From positions 1 through 60,301 of the forward strand of contig JAILIM010000003.1 in assembly GCA_024695285.1 (NCBI GenBank): a stretch of DNA of 60,301 bases, written 5' to 3'. Each line of letters opens with the position of its first letter. Position 1 is the stretch's first letter. The stretch is from Bacteroidales bacterium. Its GTDB lineage: Bacteria; Bacteroidota; Bacteroidia; Bacteroidales; UBA932. The notes under the pieces are model-generated. The model had not been told where the DNA came from. It was given only the letters and a program-made list of their open reading frames with translations, and searched no databases. The position numbers were made by a program, and so were the translations under genes. Of the stretch, positions 24,653 through 32,725 are shown one piece after another.

Positions 24653-25421
24653 ATTTCTGCCTAGCCAGTATAGACTGACTGAAGTCAAAGGCTATCGGGC
24701 AGGAGATTGTGTTTCCATACTCTGTCGTGAACTCGATAGTCAAATGTTGCACTGACGGTCCCGTAGGAAGTTTTGTCGCTTTAAGGCCGAAAAGAGAAAA
24801 ATAACCTCCATTTCCTATCATAGAACCATTTATTTCAAGTGGTTCTGCTACTATTTTAGCCGCTGTGGATGAAGTGAGCATTGACATGTCGTCTTTAGTT
24901 ATTGTATTCAATGGCGTTGTATTAACTCTGGACGAAAGAATTGAATAATCACTCTCGATGATATTCTTTAAATCTTTATAATAAATATCAAAGCAATCGT
25001 CAATGAATACTCCCTTTGGATGGTCATTATCAAAATCCTCTTCACTTGTCACATGGATGGCATTAATATCCGGTATGGTACAGGAATAAGTAGGAGTATT
25101 CTTATCTACTATATTCTGATTGTAATGATTGTCACCATATTTATCGCACTTTGATTTGAACCATAATTTATCCTTCTCTGAAGAGGTGTCATATTTTACT
25201 ATTCTATTTATTTGATAATCAATTGAAATATCATATCTTTGAATATATCCATACTCATCTACGCTTTTCGTTAATACAGCTTCTGCTGAATCATATTCAT
25301 AAAATGCAACCACGATTGATTCAATATACTTTGGTGTTGTTCCGAATGTCCATGCGTCGCATGAACTAACCGATATAATACCAACAAAAAGAAGTATACT
25401 TTTAAATACTTGGCTTGTCAT
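24651..25421 (-). CDS. lipoprotein encoded with a C10 protease
   Basis: A 256-residue lipoprotein (MTSQVFKSILLFVGIISVSSC, lipobox SVSSC), AT-rich and mostly beta with many Asp, Asn and Tyr. No catalytic motif is visible. The final strand reads LTIEFTTEYGNTISCPIAFD. It overlaps the 3' end of the C10 peptidase gene by 20 bases, so the two are surely co-transcribed. It could be a partner or inhibitor of the protease, but that is only inferred from position. Its stop codon lies at the border of a REP-like repeat, so the native C-terminus may have been replaced. Confidence 0.7.
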   Translation of the reverse strand: MTSQVFKSILLFVGIISVSSCDAWTFGTTPKYIESIVVAFYEYDSAEAVLTKSVDEYGYIQRYDISIDYQINRIVKYDTSSEKDKLWFKSKCDKYGDNHYNQNIVDKNTPTYSCTIPDINAIHVTSEEDFDNDHPKGVFIDDCFDIYYKDLKNIIESDYSILSSRVNTTPLNTITKDDMSMLTSSTAAKIVAEPLEINGSMIGNGGYFSLFGLKATKLPTGPSVQHLTIEFTTEYGNTISCPIAFDFSQSILARQK

Positions 25422-26826
25422 AGGTGATAATTTTTAAATAATGGTTATAATATTCTGTATCTGTTTCGTCGTGAGAAACTCCATCGTCAAATATACAGCT
25501 ATTCGCTTGTAAATCAAAAACATTTGAAATGAAATATCCATCACACTTACTACCCCATCCCCAAGCACAGTGGAACATTGTATAGGTTGTGGTTGCTGTT
25601 GTTGTATGATCTAGGACATCATTAAGATAAAAGTAACTTACTGTTGTTGTGGTTTTATACCGATAATTGTCAATATTCCAGGCATGGCTGTGTAGAACAT
25701 TATAAGTAATACCATCTGCCGTTGGAACAGAACTAATAAAGACAGGACAGTCATTATTCAATCTATTAATAATAGCCGATTCATTATAATCCGTATATGA
25801 GACATTTTGATAACCATAGAGTGTTAATACTGCGGCTCCAAGTATGGGTAAGTTAAATGTCCCGAAAGGCAATGGTGCAGAACCAGTGGAATGAAATAAT
25901 AATGCTAATAATGCTGCAACACTATCTGCACCGGTATAATTAACATCAGTCTTTATAGAGTACCAGTTAATAGGATAACTAAAATAGCTTAAATTAATAG
26001 GATATTCATTATATGCAAGTATTTTACCAAGAGCTATATTAACGCATCCAACACGATCTTTACTCCAAATTGTGTGGACTAAATTATTAAATGGAGAAAT
26101 GCTTTGTGACCATCCAACCATCTGATATAAAAGATTGTTGGAATGATAGGGATCTGAAATTGAAGTGGATATTTGTGTAACAACATCATATATAGGTGTA
26201 AAGGGGTCTTCGCCTCCTATTTCACCTATGGGTGGATGAATGCCCCCTCTTACCTGACTCGCAGCATATTCTAAGCAAAGGTCAACAACAAAATTTGATT
26301 CTTGCATATTTTGCCCCTGCTCAATATAATCACCGACATACCAGTCTCCATATTCATTGTTATAACCGAGAGTATCGATTTCTGTTACGGGATCAATATA
26401 TCTTGTTGAAGGACGAGGATAAAAAGAATTCTCATCAATAGTTCCGGAATCTGTAACAGCAATAACGTCCCCTTTTATTCTTGAATCGGCCGAAAGGATT
26501 GCACTACCCCGACCATCAGCAAAATTCACCAAGTATAACAATTCATGACAATCCGGAGTATCTATCAAAGGTTTCCCGGATTTTGTTTTGAGAGACTCAG
26601 CATTAATTGTGTGAACAGATTCGATTATCCTACATCCGTCATTGGCTTTTGATTTCGTTTCAGATTGAAGGTACAGATTGAGCGATTCAATAGCCTCGTC
26701 AAGAGGAATAGTGTAGGATTGAAGACTAATTTGAGGAGTGGCTATATCTGCTTGTTTATTACATGAGTAAAATATGGTTACCAAGGCTAGGGTAACAAGT
26801 ATGTTGATATAATTGTATGGCTTCAT
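25402..26826 (-). CDS. C10 family (streptopain-like) cysteine peptidase lipoprotein
   Basis: 474 residues from ATG 26826, chosen because MKPYNYINILVTLALVTIF followed by YSC forms a proper lipoprotein signal; 26862 is an in-frame alternative. Residues about 20-160 look like the inhibitory prodomain (FADGRGSAILSADSRIKGDV). The catalytic region holds the Cys motif RVGCVNIALGKILAYNEYP, the His motif LHSHAWNIDNYRY, and the closing HCAWGWGSKCDGYF that corresponds to the Trp-Gly-Trp-Gly of streptopain. All key residues are present, so it is probably active once processed. C10 proteases of Bacteroides are exported virulence-type enzymes often encoded next to small inhibitors. Here a frameshifted small exported protein and a lipoprotein flank it. 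Confidence 0.88.
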   Translation of the reverse strand: MKPYNYINILVTLALVTIFYSCNKQADIATPQISLQSYTIPLDEAIESLNLYLQSETKSKANDGCRIIESVHTINAESLKTKSGKPLIDTPDCHELLYLVNFADGRGSAILSADSRIKGDVIAVTDSGTIDENSFYPRPSTRYIDPVTEIDTLGYNNEYGDWYVGDYIEQGQNMQESNFVVDLCLEYAASQVRGGIHPPIGEIGGEDPFTPIYDVVTQISTSISDPYHSNNLLYQMVGWSQSISPFNNLVHTIWSKDRVGCVNIALGKILAYNEYPINLSYFSYPINWYSIKTDVNYTGADSVAALLALLFHSTGSAPLPFGTFNLPILGAAVLTLYGYQNVSYTDYNESAIINRLNNDCPVFISSVPTADGITYNVLHSHAWNIDNYRYKTTTTVSYFYLNDVLDHTTTATTTYTMFHCAWGWGSKCDGYFISNVFDLQANSCIFDDGVSHDETDTEYYNHYLKIITYDKPSI

Positions 26827-26871
26827 AAAATTGCTATACGTGAAGAGTGATAACTTGTTCATAGATTTGAA

Positions 26872-27257
26872 TTAAAAGGTAATTACAAATGTTCCCCTGA
26901 GTTGTGTGCCATCAGAGAGGTTAAAAGTAATTGTATAATTTCCGGCCCCACCCGAGAATGGAATCTCTGCATCACCTTCTGAAGAGTCAACAACAGTGGA
27001 TAATAACAGGCCTTCTGATTCTTCTTCAAGGCGAATGGAAATGTCTCCGATATCAGTTCTGAAAGCGAGAAGAATCACATCTCCGTTAACGATACCGATA
27101 ATCGGCGACACAAACGGTGTTCTCGGTCCATTACCGCCTCCTCCACCTTCGTGATCTAATCAATATCAATCGGGACTTGTTCAACCAAAGCATCGGTTGC
27201 ACGACATATGCCACTCGCACCTAGTACGATAGCAATGGCAAGTATAATTTTTTTCAT
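26872..27257 (-). pseudogene. frameshifted small exported beta protein (DUF3244-like)
   Basis: ATG 27257 starts a signal peptide (MKKIILAIAIVLGASGICRA) whose frame stops at TAG 27156-27158. The next frame resumes at once with DHEGGGGGNGPRTPFVSP and continues through IGIVNGDVILLAFRTDIGDI to TTF-type strands and TAA 26872. Rejoined, it is about 125 residues. It looks like the small DUF3244-type beta-sandwich proteins of Bacteroidales (my recollection). One insertion or deletion, a sequencing error, or programmed shifting at GATTAGATC would explain it. It is upstream of the C10 peptidase on the same strand and shares its promoter. Confidence 0.7.
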
Positions 27258-27290
27258 GGTTTTTTGTTTTTTATAAGATTATATCTGCTG

Positions 27291-27298
27291 CAAAGTTA
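27291..27298 (-). promoter_or_regulatory. promoter -7 element of the C10 protease operon
   Basis: TAACTTTG on the minus strand, 34 bases before ATG 27257. It is divergent from the TPR regulator gene at 27454. Confidence 0.6.
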
Positions 27299-27453
27299 CT
27301 GCTATTATTCCGCTTCATAACAAATTATTATTTGAGTACTGCTTTGTAAATATTTAACTATCAATAGATTGCATTTTACATTTCTTACACGTGACTTTTG
27401 TGACCAAAATCCCTGCTTTTTTTCTTATGTTTGCAAACAATAATTGCTTGACA

Positions 27454-29040
27454 ATGAAAACGACCTCCAGTGTTTTAGCCATACTCCTTTGCATTGCCTG
27501 CAAACCAATATCCCCGGCTCTTACAGAGTTGAAAGATATCGAGAGCATCATTCAGGAAGAGCCAAAAGAAGCATTGACCAGACTGAATGAAATAGACAAG
27601 AATTCCTTATCTGGAACTCAAGAAAAAGGGTTGTATGCCTTGTTGCTTTCAATGGCACTTGATAAGAACTATATCGACCTTCAATCTGATTCAATTATTA
27701 CTCCGGCCGTTCAGTATTACTCCCGGCGCGGCGACAAACAGCATCGCTTCCTAACATATTATTACCAAGGACGAGTGTATGAGAACGCGAAAGAATATGA
27801 AAAGGCACTGAAAGTATTGATTCAGGCAGAGTCATTAATTGATGATTCAATCAGCGGAGAGTATAAGGTTCGGCTTCATTTAGCCAAGCAGCGTGTTTTC
27901 AGCCGTCAATTTGCAGATAAAGAGGCATTTAATGAAATACTTAAAGCTAAAGCTATTTCCAGAAAACTCCAAAACCCGGAGTATTACTTCAGAAATTGTC
28001 TTGACCTCGCTTCTTATTACGACAAACACCGAGATTCGCTGAAATATAAAGCCGAATTAGACTCCCTTAAAACCTGGATGGATGGGAAACAACTTCAGCA
28101 TGCATCTGATTACTATAATAAAATACTCAGAAACTACCTTATCTGGCAGAAAACCAAGAAAGATTCTGTTGAGACACTGCTGAGCAATTACTTATCGCTA
28201 TGCGCTAAAGAGAATTGCGCCTATGATCACCTCCTGGTGACCCGTGCCTATCTGGCTCTTGACAATACGGATCAGGCCGTCAAAGAATTCTCGCAATGCT
28301 CAGTAAGCGGGAGCGATTATGATGATATCCTATACTATTACACCTGGACAGCCTTATATAAAAAACTCGGGGATTTTGAGAAAGCCCTGGAAGGACAGAT
28401 AAAACACGAAACTGCCGTAGAGAATATCAGTCTGCAGGTATTCAACAACGACGTACGCTTCCTTGAGGAAAGGCACAAGACTGAGTTGGAAAAACAGCGG
28501 GATTCATATATTAAATCCTGGCTGACGCTACTGATTATTTTGCTGGCCGGGCTGGCCGGATATGGTGTATTCCGAATGCTGAAGTACCGTGCGGTGCTAA
28601 AGAGCGCAAAAGAAGAATATGATTTGATTGTTAAACTCACCGAAAACGAAGATGGAAGCCTGAAAGATATCCTTAGTGAGCGCCTTCACGCCCTCCGGCC
28701 ATATATCGTCAAAAATAATGTCTTGCCCGTAATGCCCGGCCGCAAAGGACTAGAGAAGATGGAAGAAAACAGGAAAGCCCTGCTCAGGTCAATCGGAATG
28801 ATCTATGCCCTGACATTCCCAAAATTCGTTTCCGCGTTGGTAGAGCGCAATCTTACCCCGGAAGAAATCGGACTGTGCTCCGTTTATGTATCCGGGAGTT
28901 CTTCCAAAGAACTGGCATCCTTGCTTCAGCGAAAGGACATCTACCACATCAACAGCAGCATACGTGCCAAAATCGGTGAAGAAATAGCCTCCAACAGTAT
29001 CCACTCCTGGCTCAAGAAACAATTTGCCGAGCTGCAATAA
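27454..29040 (+). CDS. membrane-bound TPR regulator with C-terminal HTH
   Basis: 528 residues from ATG 27454 (MKTTSSVLAILLCIACKPIS, a lipoprotein-type signal). About 310 residues of TPR-like helices follow (YYYQGRVYENAKEYEKALKV, LYKKLGDFEKALEGQIKHE). A transmembrane segment lies near 355-378 (SWLTLLIILLAGLAGYGVF). The C-terminal 150 residues end in a degenerate LuxR-type helix-turn-helix: LTPEEIGLCSVYVSGSSSKE followed by LASLLQRKDIYHINSSIRAK. This architecture (periplasmic TPR, one membrane span, cytosolic HTH) is common in Bacteroidales and is usually read as a one-component membrane regulator. It is divergent from the C10 protease operon, its likely target. Confidence 0.82.
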   Translation: MKTTSSVLAILLCIACKPISPALTELKDIESIIQEEPKEALTRLNEIDKNSLSGTQEKGLYALLLSMALDKNYIDLQSDSIITPAVQYYSRRGDKQHRFLTYYYQGRVYENAKEYEKALKVLIQAESLIDDSISGEYKVRLHLAKQRVFSRQFADKEAFNEILKAKAISRKLQNPEYYFRNCLDLASYYDKHRDSLKYKAELDSLKTWMDGKQLQHASDYYNKILRNYLIWQKTKKDSVETLLSNYLSLCAKENCAYDHLLVTRAYLALDNTDQAVKEFSQCSVSGSDYDDILYYYTWTALYKKLGDFEKALEGQIKHETAVENISLQVFNNDVRFLEERHKTELEKQRDSYIKSWLTLLIILLAGLAGYGVFRMLKYRAVLKSAKEEYDLIVKLTENEDGSLKDILSERLHALRPYIVKNNVLPVMPGRKGLEKMEENRKALLRSIGMIYALTFPKFVSALVERNLTPEEIGLCSVYVSGSSSKELASLLQRKDIYHINSSIRAKIGEEIASNSIHSWLKKQFAELQ

Positions 29041-29115
29041 GCGCGCAAAGTTAAGCTGCTTGTTTTCAGCTGTAAGCGGAATCCAAGGGGTGCCGGAATG
29101 GGTATCACAACACGT

Positions 29116-30396
29116 CTACAGATTCAACATCATATTTGGAGCTATGGATTGAATCATTTGCTCCGGAACGCCGCAATTACGGGCAAGCTCGGGCCAGTTT
29201 GACGAGCATTCGCAAACCTGGTCAATGATTTCACCGGCGTTCTTGATATTGTTGGCACCCGCAAACGCGAGTAAATCGGCGCGGAGAATTCCGTCAAACT
29301 TTCCGTTTACGGACATTTGGTGAGTCGATGTCCAGGCGCCGTCCGGATTATAGGCATAGCCCATGTCATATGCAGGAGAAAGCTGCCATTTCCCATCAGG
29401 GCCCATCAGGAACGATATGTTCTTGGTGTGGTCGTCCTGATTCCGAACCACCACATTGAAAACCATTCGGCGGAACATTTCCGCAGCCTCGGCATACGTC
29501 AATTTGAGGCGCCTCATTACATTGAACGCCTGTTCGTATGAATATGCCCTGTGGATACGGTGATCATAATGAGCAATCCCGCAAAGGGTCTGCATGTGAA
29601 TCTTTTGCCCGCCCCTGCGGTCGAATCGTTTCGTAAGGAAATGAGCCCTGCCGTTTTCCTCTATTAGAGAACACTCCGCCATATCAATCCCGCATAAGCG
29701 GACTAGTTTTGCGAAAGAATACTCCAGCCGACCATAATTCCCAGTGTCACGAAATCCAGCTTGCGCAGACACGCCATCCAACTTAATCAGATAATAATCA
29801 AAGCCGTCCGGGGCTTCCACCTGCCCCGAGCGCACCTCGCCGGTCTCTTTGTTGTAGGCAATGATAGCCTTGGCGCGCTGGCCTCCGGCCGATGTCCCCA
29901 GCCGCAGAATTTCGGCAATTGCCGCTTTTTTATCCTCCTTGAGGTTTGCCCCGAAGGCTTCTTTCTTTGACAAGGCCTCCTGTGCAACTTCCACCAGGGA
30001 ATCAATCTCTATCTTCAAATTCGGATCCGCATCCGGCCCCGTTGCCGGTTCAAACTCCAGGGCCCCCATGCATCGTTTCCCGAGAAAACACAGGGACTCC
30101 ACCGGATTCCCGGAACTCCTGCCTGTCAACGCCAGCCAACGGTCAAACAACGCCCGTCCATAGGTATCCGGCAGCGCGTCGGCCAGCATACCGGGAAGTC
30201 CGTTGAAGGTGTCCCAGTTCAACGAGCCGAAGGAATACACACGGCCGGCTTGAACCGGCATCATCAACGGAGACGGCTCCAGACCACGTCCGGCAAAAGA
30301 GCCGTCATATTCGAAGCGGGCCATATTGTGCCGTTCATCCCATGTAAAAGTACCGACACGCATCCCATACATGCTCACTGCTGCCGTATTTACCAT
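29116..30396 (-). CDS. hipA: HipA-type serine/threonine kinase toxin
   Basis: 426 residues with the full HipA plan. The N-terminal subdomain carries GLPGMLADALPDTYGRALFD. The ATP loop is LRLGTSAGGQRAKAIIA. Then come YLIKLDG and FLTKRFDRRGGQKIHM, the catalytic segment NVVVRNQDDHTKNISFL, and the metal-binding LSPAYDMGYAYNP. HipA kinases phosphorylate glutamyl-tRNA synthetase or related targets and induce growth arrest. Catalytic Asp and Asn residues are present, so it should be active. Its start overlaps the antitoxin gene by 7 bases. Confidence 0.92.
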   Translation of the reverse strand: MVNTAAVSMYGMRVGTFTWDERHNMARFEYDGSFAGRGLEPSPLMMPVQAGRVYSFGSLNWDTFNGLPGMLADALPDTYGRALFDRWLALTGRSSGNPVESLCFLGKRCMGALEFEPATGPDADPNLKIEIDSLVEVAQEALSKKEAFGANLKEDKKAAIAEILRLGTSAGGQRAKAIIAYNKETGEVRSGQVEAPDGFDYYLIKLDGVSAQAGFRDTGNYGRLEYSFAKLVRLCGIDMAECSLIEENGRAHFLTKRFDRRGGQKIHMQTLCGIAHYDHRIHRAYSYEQAFNVMRRLKLTYAEAAEMFRRMVFNVVVRNQDDHTKNISFLMGPDGKWQLSPAYDMGYAYNPDGAWTSTHQMSVNGKFDGILRADLLAFAGANNIKNAGEIIDQVCECSSNWPELARNCGVPEQMIQSIAPNMMLNL

Positions 30397-30734
30397 TCCG
30401 CCACCTCCTCTTTTGTTTTAAGACGACTGGAAGCACGTTTCCTTCTGCGTTTTTCGCCCGCTTGTTGCAACGCAAAGATTTCAGACGGGCTCATTTGCTG
30501 TTCATTCACCAAGTCCTGCAAGCTATCCAGGAGGCCAAGAGTACGGATTAAGCGAAGAAAGGATTCAAACGAACCAATATTTCCGCCTTCGATCTTTTTA
30601 ACAGAAGACAACGAGACCAGTGCTGCATCGGCAAGACTCTGCTGCGTGATATTCTGCTTCAGCCTTACAGCCTTCAGCCTGCTGCCAATACGAAGCTGAA
30701 GCTGATTGTCCGAAAGCGTGTAGATATCATCCAT
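30390..30734 (-). CDS. hipB: HipB-type Xre antitoxin
   Basis: 114 residues with a helix-turn-helix of the Xre type at about 15-70: RLKAVRLKQNITQQSLADAA, then LVSLSSVKKIEGG. The basic C-terminal tail (GEKRRRKRASSRLKTKEE) may contact HipA. It precedes and overlaps hipA, the standard antitoxin-first order. It should neutralise HipA and repress the operon through the palindrome at 30747-30785. Confidence 0.9.
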   Translation of the reverse strand: MDDIYTLSDNQLQLRIGSRLKAVRLKQNITQQSLADAALVSLSSVKKIEGGNIGSFESFLRLIRTLGLLDSLQDLVNEQQMSPSEIFALQQAGEKRRRKRASSRLKTKEEVAEW

Positions 30735-30746
30735 AACGAGTTAAAA

Positions 30747-30785
30747 TTAAACTATAACGATGCAAATATACAAATTATAGTTTAA
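30747..30785 (-). promoter_or_regulatory. hipBA promoter embedded in an 11-bp inverted repeat operator
   Basis: Perfect arms TTAAACTATAA (30747-30757) and TTATAGTTTAA (30775-30785) flank a 17-base centre that contains the minus-strand -7 element TATATTTG (30763-30770). HipB binding here would block RNA polymerase, giving autorepression. Confidence 0.75.
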
Positions 30786-30833
30786 TATTCAACTATTTTG
30801 TTCGACACGCCTGCAGCTTCGCGGCCGCTCGTT

Positions 30834-32270
30834 TTACTTGTAGCTTCCCATGAACAGGATAGTGCCGGTGGTCTTTTCCTCGATGGCAAAGAGGAAAGGA
30901 CGGTCGGCGATGAATGCCACGGGCTTCGGCGGCTCCAGTCCAGCGCTGGAGGCCATCATTCCGACAGACACAGCGGCAGCCTCGGTGCCGGTTTCGTTCA
31001 CATTGATCTTCGCCACCTGCTTCACACAGTCCACAAACAGCGATTCTTCGCTCATCCTGGAGAAATCCGCTGCAGGTGAGAACATATTCTTAATTCCCAG
31101 TGTCGCAAGCACACCGTTGAGGACTTCGTCTAGTTCCACTTCAAATTTAGGCATCTGGATATAGGCATACTCATACTTGAGGGAGGACTTTATATTGGCC
31201 CACGCGCTCTTGTCGAGTTTGCCCAGCAGTTGGGTGGCGGAGACGCCCTTGTCGGGAAGCAGGATGTACATACAATAGTTGCCTGCCTTCACATAGCTTG
31301 AGCCATATTCCATCCTGAGGGCGCTGAACCCATCCTGCTTTGCATACTTGAATTCATTGGGATCACTCCTCATCATCATCTCCTTGCGCACCTTTCCGTC
31401 GGCTCCGGTGAACTCCCCTTCAGCAGTAAAGTAATCATCAAACGGTATCATCCACTGGGCCTTGAAATACAGGGCGTTCATCAGTATGGCACGAGTGGTT
31501 GGGTCGACATTATTGAGAACCTTTTCGATCACACCGTTGGTGTGCTCCGAAGCCCACTTGTTCACGTATCCGGCAACATCCTGAGTTGCGAAGTCCAGGT
31601 TGAAAGCGCTGGCGTCGTAGTAGTTCTTGACTGACTTGCGGTAGCTCTCGAGGAGTTTGAAATCCTTGTTCAGGACTGCCACGTTAGCGATTTGAAGCAC
31701 CTCGTCTTTCGATGCTGCCTTGGAAGCAAGCACCATGAGGTCCCGGCAGAACTCGTTGATTTCCTGCTGGCTGTCCGGGCCGAAGCCGAGGCTGGTGCAG
31801 ATTTCCCGGCGTGTCGCTCCGTCTGCTCCTTCGGCGATCATGCCGAGCAGGTAGGCGAGGCTCACGGGAGAAAAGACATAGCTGTCGTTCCCCTTCTTTT
31901 CGTCCATAAGTGCAGCGAAGGAGAACGCAAATGCATTCAGCTTTGAAAGTTGTTCCTTCTGTGCCGCAGAAAGTGCTGAAGGGGCTTCATTTGCAAGGAA
32001 CTCATACTGGGGCAATCCCGCCTCAGGGTCGTTGCCTTGCTCGGGAGTCTGATTCTCGTCAGAGTTCTCCGGAGTTGAAGGCTCCGGCTCTTCGTTATTA
32101 TTGACGGCGGGCTGCTCCGGCTCTTCGCCCTGGCCGTTCTCCTGGGCAGGATTCTCCTGCTCGATTACCGTCTGAGGCTCCCCGGCCTTCTCAATCTCCT
32201 GCTTCTTGTCGCAGGACAATACCAGCAGTCCGATGACCAGACCGGCCAATATAAGTCTGAAAGTTTTCAT
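30834..32270 (-). CDS. serpin lipoprotein
   Basis: 478 residues from ATG 32270, which has GGAGG upstream and gives a lipoprotein signal (MKTFRLILAGLVIGLLVLSC). A long Glu/Pro/Asn/Gln-rich linker (about residues 20-85) leads to a serpin fold: NAFAFSFAALMDEKKG, YVFSPVSLAYLLGMIAEGAD, ILMNALYFKAQWMIPFD. The reactive-centre hinge is NETGTEAAAVSVGMM, followed by the closing strand ADRPFLFAIEEKTTGTILFM. The small hinge residues indicate an inhibitory serpin. The scissile residue lies among ASSAGLEPP, suggesting elastase-like targets. Surface serpins in gut bacteria are thought to protect against host or rival proteases. Confidence 0.93.
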   Translation of the reverse strand: MKTFRLILAGLVIGLLVLSCDKKQEIEKAGEPQTVIEQENPAQENGQGEEPEQPAVNNNEEPEPSTPENSDENQTPEQGNDPEAGLPQYEFLANEAPSALSAAQKEQLSKLNAFAFSFAALMDEKKGNDSYVFSPVSLAYLLGMIAEGADGATRREICTSLGFGPDSQQEINEFCRDLMVLASKAASKDEVLQIANVAVLNKDFKLLESYRKSVKNYYDASAFNLDFATQDVAGYVNKWASEHTNGVIEKVLNNVDPTTRAILMNALYFKAQWMIPFDDYFTAEGEFTGADGKVRKEMMMRSDPNEFKYAKQDGFSALRMEYGSSYVKAGNYCMYILLPDKGVSATQLLGKLDKSAWANIKSSLKYEYAYIQMPKFEVELDEVLNGVLATLGIKNMFSPAADFSRMSEESLFVDCVKQVAKINVNETGTEAAAVSVGMMASSAGLEPPKPVAFIADRPFLFAIEEKTTGTILFMGSYK

Positions 32271-32308
32271 GATGTCCTCCTTTTTTGCAAATTTAAATTT
32301 TCTTTTTG

Positions 32309-32316
32309 CAAAGTTA
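32309..32316 (-). promoter_or_regulatory. promoter -7 element of the serpin gene
   Basis: TAACTTTG on the minus strand, 39 bases before ATG 32270. Confidence 0.6.
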
Positions 32317-32472
32317 GACATTCTGCCCCTCGCCACCAAATTTCCGGTATAATACATGGTGTTTCTAATGTGTTATTATTCAGCGACTTAGGCATGCTAT
32401 TAGAAGGCTGTATTTAATACCTGCTTTTCAGCCCCAGAACGACACCAGAGCCAGCCGCTCTACACAGCGCAA

Positions 32473-32579
32473 AGCTATATTGCTGATTATCAACCTAAAG
32501 CACAATCGAGGGGGTGTTGTTCCGGCACCCCCTCGATTATATAATTATCTGACTATTAATCCGTTAACTTTGCGCGACC
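32473..32579. repeat. GATTATCA-hairpin repeat, copy 2
   Basis: CTGATTATCAACC, a palindrome (AATCGAGGGGGTG / CACCCCCTCGATT, with the GTG/CAC pairs extending copy 1), ATATAATTATC, and CCGTTAACTTTGCGCG. In this copy the last block contains a perfect TAACTTTG promoter-like element. Confidence 0.75.
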
Positions 32580-32581
32580 AC

Positions 32582-32661
32582 AGATTCTTCGCTTCGCTCA
32601 GAATGACAGGAGCGACGCTGGATTCTTCGCTTTGAGATTCTTCGCTTCGCTCAGAATGACA
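32582..32661 (+). repeat. two REP-like repeats with a partial unit between
   Basis: Complete copies at 32582-32608 and 32635-32661, identical to each other, and a 12-base start of a third at 32621. They precede the CDF gene. Confidence 0.8.
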
Positions 32662-32692
32662 GCACCTGCGCAGGAGAATACGAAAAATTTGC

Positions 32693-32700
32693 TAAGTTTG
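32693..32700 (+). promoter_or_regulatory. promoter -7 element of the CDF gene
   Basis: TAAGTTTG, 26 bases before ATG 32726. Confidence 0.6.
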
Positions 32701-32725
32701 CATTCAACACACACAAACCGAAATT

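Noticed and set aside
32271..32357. Extended N-terminus of the serpin
   Set aside because: It would bury the promoter element and displace the lipoprotein signal peptide from the start.
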